Assembly (NCBI RefSeq): GCF_029433445.1
Contig: NZ_JAQTIC010000005.1
Location: forward strand, 62,001-126,000
Origin: Lactobacillus sp. ESL0701
GTDB lineage: Bacteria; Bacillota; Bacilli; Lactobacillales; Lactobacillaceae
DNA length: 64,000 nt
Direction: 5' to 3'
Within the stretch, counting starts at the first letter, position 1, and each line of letters opens with the position of its first letter. Positions 59,892 to 64,000 of this stretch are shown here, one piece after another. The position numbers were made by a program, and so were the translations under genes. The notes below the pieces were generated by a model, which saw nothing but the letters and a program-made list of their open reading frames with translations, was not told where the DNA came from and did not search any database.

Positions 59892-61337
59892 ATGTTTCCT
59901 AAAAAAGCCCATTATGACTTAGTAATTGTCGGTGGTGGCCTATCAGGCTTAGCTGCGGCAGTTAGTGCTGGCGAACAACATCTTGATACCTTAATAATCG
60001 AAAAAGGCCGCACGTTGGGCGGTGATGGTAATTATGTTGAAGGTGCGATGGGTGTAGATAGTTATTTGCAAAAGCAGGAAGGAATTACAATAGACCCTAC
60101 TGAACTGTTGCAAGATGAGTTAAATTATTCACACTATGAAGCTAGTGCCCCACATTTAAAGAAATTTATTAACCAAAGCGGCGCAATCATTGATTGGCTG
60201 CATAAATTAGGTGTCGAATTTGTCAAAGTTGGTCCGCAAGGAAAGAGCTGGCCAACAATTCATACCTTTAATGGCGGTGGCAAAGCCGCAATTGCGACTT
60301 TGCTAACCAAAGTTAATGAATATGGTATTGAAATTGTCACCAGCATTGGTGCGCAAAAAGTTTTACAACATAATGGTCACGTTTCTGGATTAATCATTAA
60401 AAATGAAGCTACTGGTCAAGTCAGAGAATTATCAGTTAATGATATTATTCTTGCAACAGGTGGCTATATTGATAATCCAGAATTAGTTAAAAAGCGGACG
60501 CCGCTTAATGATCGTTTGTTATCTGTTAGTGATGGCAAGTCAACTGGTGATGGGCTGCAGCTAGCTTGGCAAGCAGGTGCCGAACATTATCAAATGGGCG
60601 CAATTCAATACGGTGGTGGCGCAATTCTTGATAAAACAAGACCACCATTTGTCCATATGGCTTCGCAGTTAGCGGCTGCTGCTACACAAGAAGCAATCTT
60701 GTGGGTTAATGAGCGTGGAGATCGTTTTGTCAATGAAGATGTTAATGACAATATGTGTCACGCTGGCAGCAGTATTTTAACGCAAGCGCGGACTTTTTCA
60801 ATTCTTGATCAAGCAGCTGTGGATCACCTAACTAATGTCGGTTTATATAAGGAGTTAGGTAATTCACCGGTTTCACCAGAAAAATTAGCTAATTTAACTG
60901 ATGAAATTACCTGCGATTTGAAAAATAATGAGAAATACTTAACTAAGGCTGATTCGATTGCCGAACTTGCGCAAAAGCTTAACTTACCTAATTTGGACGC
61001 CACTATTGAACGCTACAACAAGGTAGTAGAACAGGGTGAGGACAGTGATTTTGGTAAAGCTGCAGCTTATTTAACGCCGCTTAAAGAAGGACCATATTAT
61101 GCTGTTGAACTTGGTGTTGGTATGGCATGTGCCCTTGGCGGCATCAGGGTTGATGACCAGAATGCAGTCTTAAATAGCTATGGTTATCCTCTTGACGGTC
61201 TGTATGCTGTCGGAAATGACTCTGCTGGCATGTTAGTTGGTGATACTTACGCCGTAACTTTGCCGGGAAGTACTGCTGGCTATGCCGCCTTTTCTGGTCG
61301 CAACGCTGTTTTGAATATTTGCAAAGAGAAGTGCTAA
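59892..61337 (+). CDS. FAD-dependent oxidoreductase, second KstD-like flavoprotein
   Basis: A 481-residue flavoprotein related in fold to the product of the gene at 57660 but clearly divergent. VIVGGGLSGLAAAVSA (10-25) binds FAD. Near the C-terminus GMACALGGIRVD (from residue 410) stands where fumarate reductases have a catalytic histidine, and GNDSAGMLVGDTYA resembles the KstD-type FAD-capping sequence. The catalytic arginine of fumarate reductases is missing. It follows the SDR by ten bases. Together with the first flavoprotein it may form a heteromer or act on successive intermediates. Confidence 0.82.
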   Translation: MFPKKAHYDLVIVGGGLSGLAAAVSAGEQHLDTLIIEKGRTLGGDGNYVEGAMGVDSYLQKQEGITIDPTELLQDELNYSHYEASAPHLKKFINQSGAIIDWLHKLGVEFVKVGPQGKSWPTIHTFNGGGKAAIATLLTKVNEYGIEIVTSIGAQKVLQHNGHVSGLIIKNEATGQVRELSVNDIILATGGYIDNPELVKKRTPLNDRLLSVSDGKSTGDGLQLAWQAGAEHYQMGAIQYGGGAILDKTRPPFVHMASQLAAAATQEAILWVNERGDRFVNEDVNDNMCHAGSSILTQARTFSILDQAAVDHLTNVGLYKELGNSPVSPEKLANLTDEITCDLKNNEKYLTKADSIAELAQKLNLPNLDATIERYNKVVEQGEDSDFGKAAAYLTPLKEGPYYAVELGVGMACALGGIRVDDQNAVLNSYGYPLDGLYAVGNDSAGMLVGDTYAVTLPGSTAGYAAFSGRNAVLNICKEKC

Positions 61338-61340
61338 CAA

Positions 61341-62534
61341 GTGAACGTTTCTAAACAATATGTTCTAAAAACACGAATCGGTGTTTTAGCAGTTAGTATG
61401 ATTGGCATGGCTGCCTTAGCCATTACACCATCGTATGCGGCAATTGCGCAGCACTTTGCATTGAATAATACTAGCGTACAAATGCTGACCTCGCTGCCTA
61501 ACCTGTTTATGATGGTGGCTGGACTGATAATTGGTAAGTTGACGGCTGGCAAGATTAATTTAAAAAGTTTAACTGTTGGTTCAATTTTATTTGTTGTAAT
61601 TGGTGGCTTACTTCCATTATTTTTCCATGAAAGTTTCATTTTCTTGATAATCTGCTCCTGTTTAGTTGGTTTGGGCCAAGGAGCTTGTACTAATCTAACA
61701 CAGGTTTTGATTTCACAAATTTTACCTAAAAAAGAACGGGAATCAACGATGGGCTTGTCCACCACGTTCATTAACATTGGTGGGGTTGTCTTTATTATGG
61801 GCGGCGGACAATTAGCTGCCGCAAGTAGTTGGGTTAACAATTATTGGATTTATCTCTTTTCACTGTTAATCCTGCTGGTTGTCATCATGCTATTGCCAAT
61901 GCATCCTAAAGATGTGTCTGATGATAATCACCAGGCTAAAGAAGCAGGCAAAATCAAGTTAAACAAATACGTTTTCTATTGCGCATTATGGGCATTTTTA
62001 ACAATGTTATTAAATAATGTCTTGAACAACAACATTTCCCTTTTTGTTGTTGAGCAAGGATTAGGAGCCACATCACAGGCTGCATTGACTTCGACAATTT
62101 CATTGATTGGCGGGATGCTCTGCGGGTTAATTGTGGGCATTCTTGGTAAGAAATTTAGATATTCGTCAATTGCACTGTCATTTTTACTTTATGGTATCTC
62201 CTATCTGCTGATTGGTTTTGTCCATTCATTAGTTGTCGTGTTTATCGGCAGCTTCTTGGTTGGGGCAGCTATGAGTATTGCAATGGGGCAATTTCCTTAC
62301 TTAATTTCAATTGCGGTTGACGATAGCACTGTCTCAATGGCCTTAGGAATTTATGTTGCCATTTACTCAATTGGCGGTGTCATTAGTCCATTTGTTATCA
62401 ATCCATTAACGGCAATGGTCAAAAACCTCGGCTTCAATGTCTTTTCCGTTAGTGGCATCTTAGCAATTGTAATTAGTTGTTGCTGTCTGTTAGTTAAGTT
62501 TCAAAAGAATTTAATCAAAAATTCCCTTAATTAA
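61341..62534 (+). CDS. MFS transporter of the flavoprotein cluster
   Basis: A 397-residue major facilitator with about 12 membrane helices. Sequence near the first loop (LIIGKLTAGKINLKSL) is a loose form of the MFS loop 2-3 motif, and the central cytosolic loop around residue 190-205 is lysine-rich. It starts with GTG at 61341, three bases after the second flavoprotein, so it is part of the same unit. The transporter probably brings in the substrate or removes the product. Family resemblance to organic-acid or sugar-acid porters is vague; substrate unknown. Confidence 0.85.
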   Translation: MNVSKQYVLKTRIGVLAVSMIGMAALAITPSYAAIAQHFALNNTSVQMLTSLPNLFMMVAGLIIGKLTAGKINLKSLTVGSILFVVIGGLLPLFFHESFIFLIICSCLVGLGQGACTNLTQVLISQILPKKERESTMGLSTTFINIGGVVFIMGGGQLAAASSWVNNYWIYLFSLLILLVVIMLLPMHPKDVSDDNHQAKEAGKIKLNKYVFYCALWAFLTMLLNNVLNNNISLFVVEQGLGATSQAALTSTISLIGGMLCGLIVGILGKKFRYSSIALSFLLYGISYLLIGFVHSLVVVFIGSFLVGAAMSIAMGQFPYLISIAVDDSTVSMALGIYVAIYSIGGVISPFVINPLTAMVKNLGFNVFSVSGILAIVISCCCLLVKFQKNLIKNSLN

Positions 62535-62551
62535 GTAAAATCATCTAATTA

Positions 62552-62588
62552 AAAAAATCTCGTAAGAATTGTACTTGCGAGATTTTTT
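62552..62588. terminator. Bidirectional terminator
   Basis: AAAAAATCTCGTAAG (62552-62566) pairs with CTTGCGAGATTTTTT (62574-62588), one T-G pair, between the MFS gene and the convergent GNAT gene. Confidence 0.95.
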
Positions 62589-62606
62589 CGTTTAATTGGA
62601 TTGTTG

Positions 62607-62909
62607 CTAATTTGCAGCTGGCTTGTGGTACCAAACTTTATTAAATTCGGGATGCTTGCTAAAGTAAGCAATTATTAACGGATCAAGCGGCCAAATCGGT
62701 AGTTGCGATTCTTGAGCAATTTCCAAGGCAATAGACATTTGCTCTGCTAAAATTTGCTTACTGTCAGCAGCAGGATTAATGAAGAAATGGTTCATTACCC
62801 AGACGGTGCCATCTTGGCGCTCAACTTTATCCATTGTCCAGTGGCAAATAAGTATGTCGTCATCATCATAAATTTTGAAAAATTGGTGGGGATCATTAAT
62901 GCTATACAT
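62607..62909 (-). CDS. GNAT-like N-acetyltransferase (YidJ type)
   Basis: A 100-residue protein of the short GNAT group typified by YidJ/YjdJ. The C-terminal WPLDPLIIAYFSKHPEFNKVWY corresponds to the conserved C-PYVAAY-HPEY segment, and the central NHFFINPAADSKQILAEQMSIALE to the acetyl-CoA-binding region. The ATG at 62909 is preferred, with AAAGGA nine bases upstream, over a longer open frame to 63095 that overlaps the divergent dut promoter and has no such site. Function unknown; some relatives acetylate small molecules. Confidence 0.75.
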   Translation of the reverse strand: MYSINDPHQFFKIYDDDDILICHWTMDKVERQDGTVWVMNHFFINPAADSKQILAEQMSIALEIAQESQLPIWPLDPLIIAYFSKHPEFNKVWYHKPAAN

Positions 62910-62951
62910 GGGTGTGTCCTTTACAAAATAAATTTGGCTTTTTACGTATTT

Positions 62952-62994
62952 ATTATAGAAGATTTTAATTAAAGTCCGCAATCTATTGTAAAAT
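62952..62994. promoter_or_regulatory. Divergent promoter region of GNAT gene and dut
   Basis: A minus-strand TATAAT (62957-62952) and a plus-strand TAAAAT (62989-62994) stand back to back between the two divergent genes; -35 elements are weak. Confidence 0.35.
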
Positions 62995-63023
62995 AGTTTT
63001 GCAGAGTTTAAAGGGAGTAAATA

Positions 63024-63575
63024 ATGAATAAAACACGGGGCTTTGAGATTGTATCGAGTTATGAAAATAAAAATATTAATTTGCCGCGGCGGCAAACGAT
63101 TGCTAGTGCGGGCTATGATATAGAAGCTGCTAAGGATATGATTATTCCAAGTATTTGGCGCTTAAATTTTGTCCGGATTTTTCGCTTAATTAGAAATGGT
63201 CATCACTTGTATGAACCTGATTACCAACTGGCAGAGCAGATTTTGCAGCCATTACTGATTCCAACAGGAATTAAGGCATACATGCCTGATGATGAGGTCC
63301 TGGTGCTGGCTAACCGGTCATCCAATACTTTTAAGCGTAATTTGAGTCTGCCAAATGGTATTGGGGTGATTGACTCGGATTATTACAATAACCCCAATAA
63401 TGAAGGCGAAATTTTTGTGCAGGTAATTAATTACGGTGTGCGTCCATTGCAAATTCATAAAGGTGATCGGATTGGGCAGGGGATTTTTATGCAATACCTA
63501 AAGACTGACAACGATCTGCCTGTTAGCCGGCAGCGGACCAATGGCTTTGGTTCAACTAATGAGGAAGGAATCTAA
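63024..63575 (+). CDS. dut: dUTP diphosphatase
   Basis: Hydrolyses dUTP to dUMP and so keeps uracil out of DNA. All five motifs are seen: ASAGYDIEA (near residue 27), NRSSNT, GVIDSDYYNNPNNEGEI, HKGDRIGQGIF and RQRTNGFGST. At 183 residues it carries an insertion of about 35 residues between motifs 1 and 2, as in other lactobacilli. AAAGGGAG precedes the ATG. Its stop abuts the ATG of radA with no gap, so both are probably co-transcribed. Confidence 0.94.
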   Translation: MNKTRGFEIVSSYENKNINLPRRQTIASAGYDIEAAKDMIIPSIWRLNFVRIFRLIRNGHHLYEPDYQLAEQILQPLLIPTGIKAYMPDDEVLVLANRSSNTFKRNLSLPNGIGVIDSDYYNNPNNEGEIFVQVINYGVRPLQIHKGDRIGQGIFMQYLKTDNDLPVSRQRTNGFGSTNEEGI

Positions 63576-64000
63576 ATGGCAAAGATTAAGACTAAGTATA
63601 AATGCCGTTCGTGTGGTTATATCTCGGCCAGTTACTTAGGACGTTGTCCCAATTGTGGGGCATGGAACCAGTTTGAAAAGGAAACCGAGCAAGTGGCAGC
63701 GCGGTCGACTAAGGCTAGTCCAAGTAGATTAATTAAAAAAACGGGAGTTAATGAACCGGTCCGACTTGATAGTGTTAAAGCCGAAAAAGAAGAACGGATT
63801 CAAACCAAATCTGAAGAATTGAATCGCGTGCTTGGCGGCGGCATTGTTCCCGGCTCACTAGTTTTAATTGGTGGCGATCCGGGAATTGGTAAGTCGACAT
63901 TAATGTTGCAGATTATGAGTGACCTAGCTAAAGATCACAAGGTGTTGTATGTGTCGGGGGAAGAATCGGCTAATCAGATTAAGCTGCGTGCTAATCGTTT
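63576..64000 (+). CDS. radA: DNA repair protein RadA (5' part)
   Basis: RecA-like branch-migration helicase involved in recombination repair. The first 141 residues are visible; the gene runs past the right edge. The zinc finger CRSC (near residue 10) and CPNC (near residue 27) and Walker A GGDPGIGKST near residue 103, followed by VLYVSGEES, are diagnostic. AGGAAGG precedes the ATG. It abuts dut. Confidence 0.95.
   Translation, partial: MAKIKTKYKCRSCGYISASYLGRCPNCGAWNQFEKETEQVAARSTKASPSRLIKKTGVNEPVRLDSVKAEKEERIQTKSEELNRVLGGGIVPGSLVLIGGDPGIGKSTLMLQIMSDLAKDHKVLYVSGEESANQIKLRANR

Noticed and set aside
61334-61840. 168-codon minus-strand frame over the start of the MFS gene
   Set aside because: Complement of membrane-helix codons; no ribosome site, and the plus-strand gene is convincing.
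62910-63095. N-terminal extension of the GNAT protein
   Set aside because: It would overlap the divergent dut gene and promoter, and the extra residues do not resemble the family; AAAGGA points to the ATG at 62909.

Overview
The window is a continuous piece of a low-GC Gram-positive chromosome. Gene content, protein lengths and order (lysS, clpC, rpoBC, comC, rpsL-rpsG-fusA, the S10-spc-alpha ribosomal supercluster, ecfA1A2T-truA, rplM-rpsI, pepC, class II galT with galK) point to Lactobacillus in the narrow sense (L. delbrueckii/helveticus/crispatus/kefiranofaciens lineage). The species cannot be fixed from the sequence alone. No insertion sequence, prophage, CRISPR array or rRNA gene was found.

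Layout: (1) 1-4.6 kb: 3' end of hslO, a small membrane protein, a histidine phosphatase, dusB, lysS, tRNA-Gly(GCC) and tRNA-Pro(CGG). (2) 4.7-14.8 kb: clpC and rpoBC; the rpoB leader carries a hairpin followed by an intrinsic terminator downstream of a strong promoter. (3) 14.8-18.8 kb: comC (prepilin peptidase, minus strand) and the str operon. (4) 18.9-32.75 kb: a single-direction ribosomal supercluster rpsJ to rplQ with secY, adk, infA, rpmJ and rpoA, closed by a structured element resembling the L17 downstream element. (5) 32.8-37 kb: ecfA1-ecfA2-ecfT-truA and rplM-rpsI, the latter with a leader that looks like an L13 leader. (6) 37-49 kb: accessory genes, namely a TetM-like GTPase, an XRE regulator with a shortened HTH, a LysR regulator, a DUF915-type hydrolase, an aldo/keto reductase, three histidine phosphatases, a DJ-1 protein, a HAD pseudoenzyme, TauE/SafE and CDF transporters, and a polynucleotide-kinase-like protein. 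(7) 49-56.5 kb: a DUF4097 protein with DTGD repeats, galK-galT, a single-gene ABC exporter, an S51 peptidase and pepC. (8) 56.7-62.5 kb: a LysR regulator followed by a four-gene unit (flavoprotein, SDR, second flavoprotein, MFS transporter) behind a concentric double palindrome. (9) 62.6-64 kb: a GNAT protein, dut and the start of radA.

Most of the window is conserved housekeeping sequence. The best candidate for an undescribed system is the LysR-flavoprotein-SDR-flavoprotein-MFS locus. Its two FAD enzymes lack the catalytic residues of fumarate reductases and its SDR lacks the usual catalytic serine. The arrangement suggests import and redox conversion of an unknown small molecule under LysR control; that role is inference. 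Other points of note are the catalytically dead HAD protein, the XRE regulator missing part of its recognition helix, the PNK-like fusion, and the RNA leaders and 3' elements around rpoB, rpsJ, rplQ and rplM.
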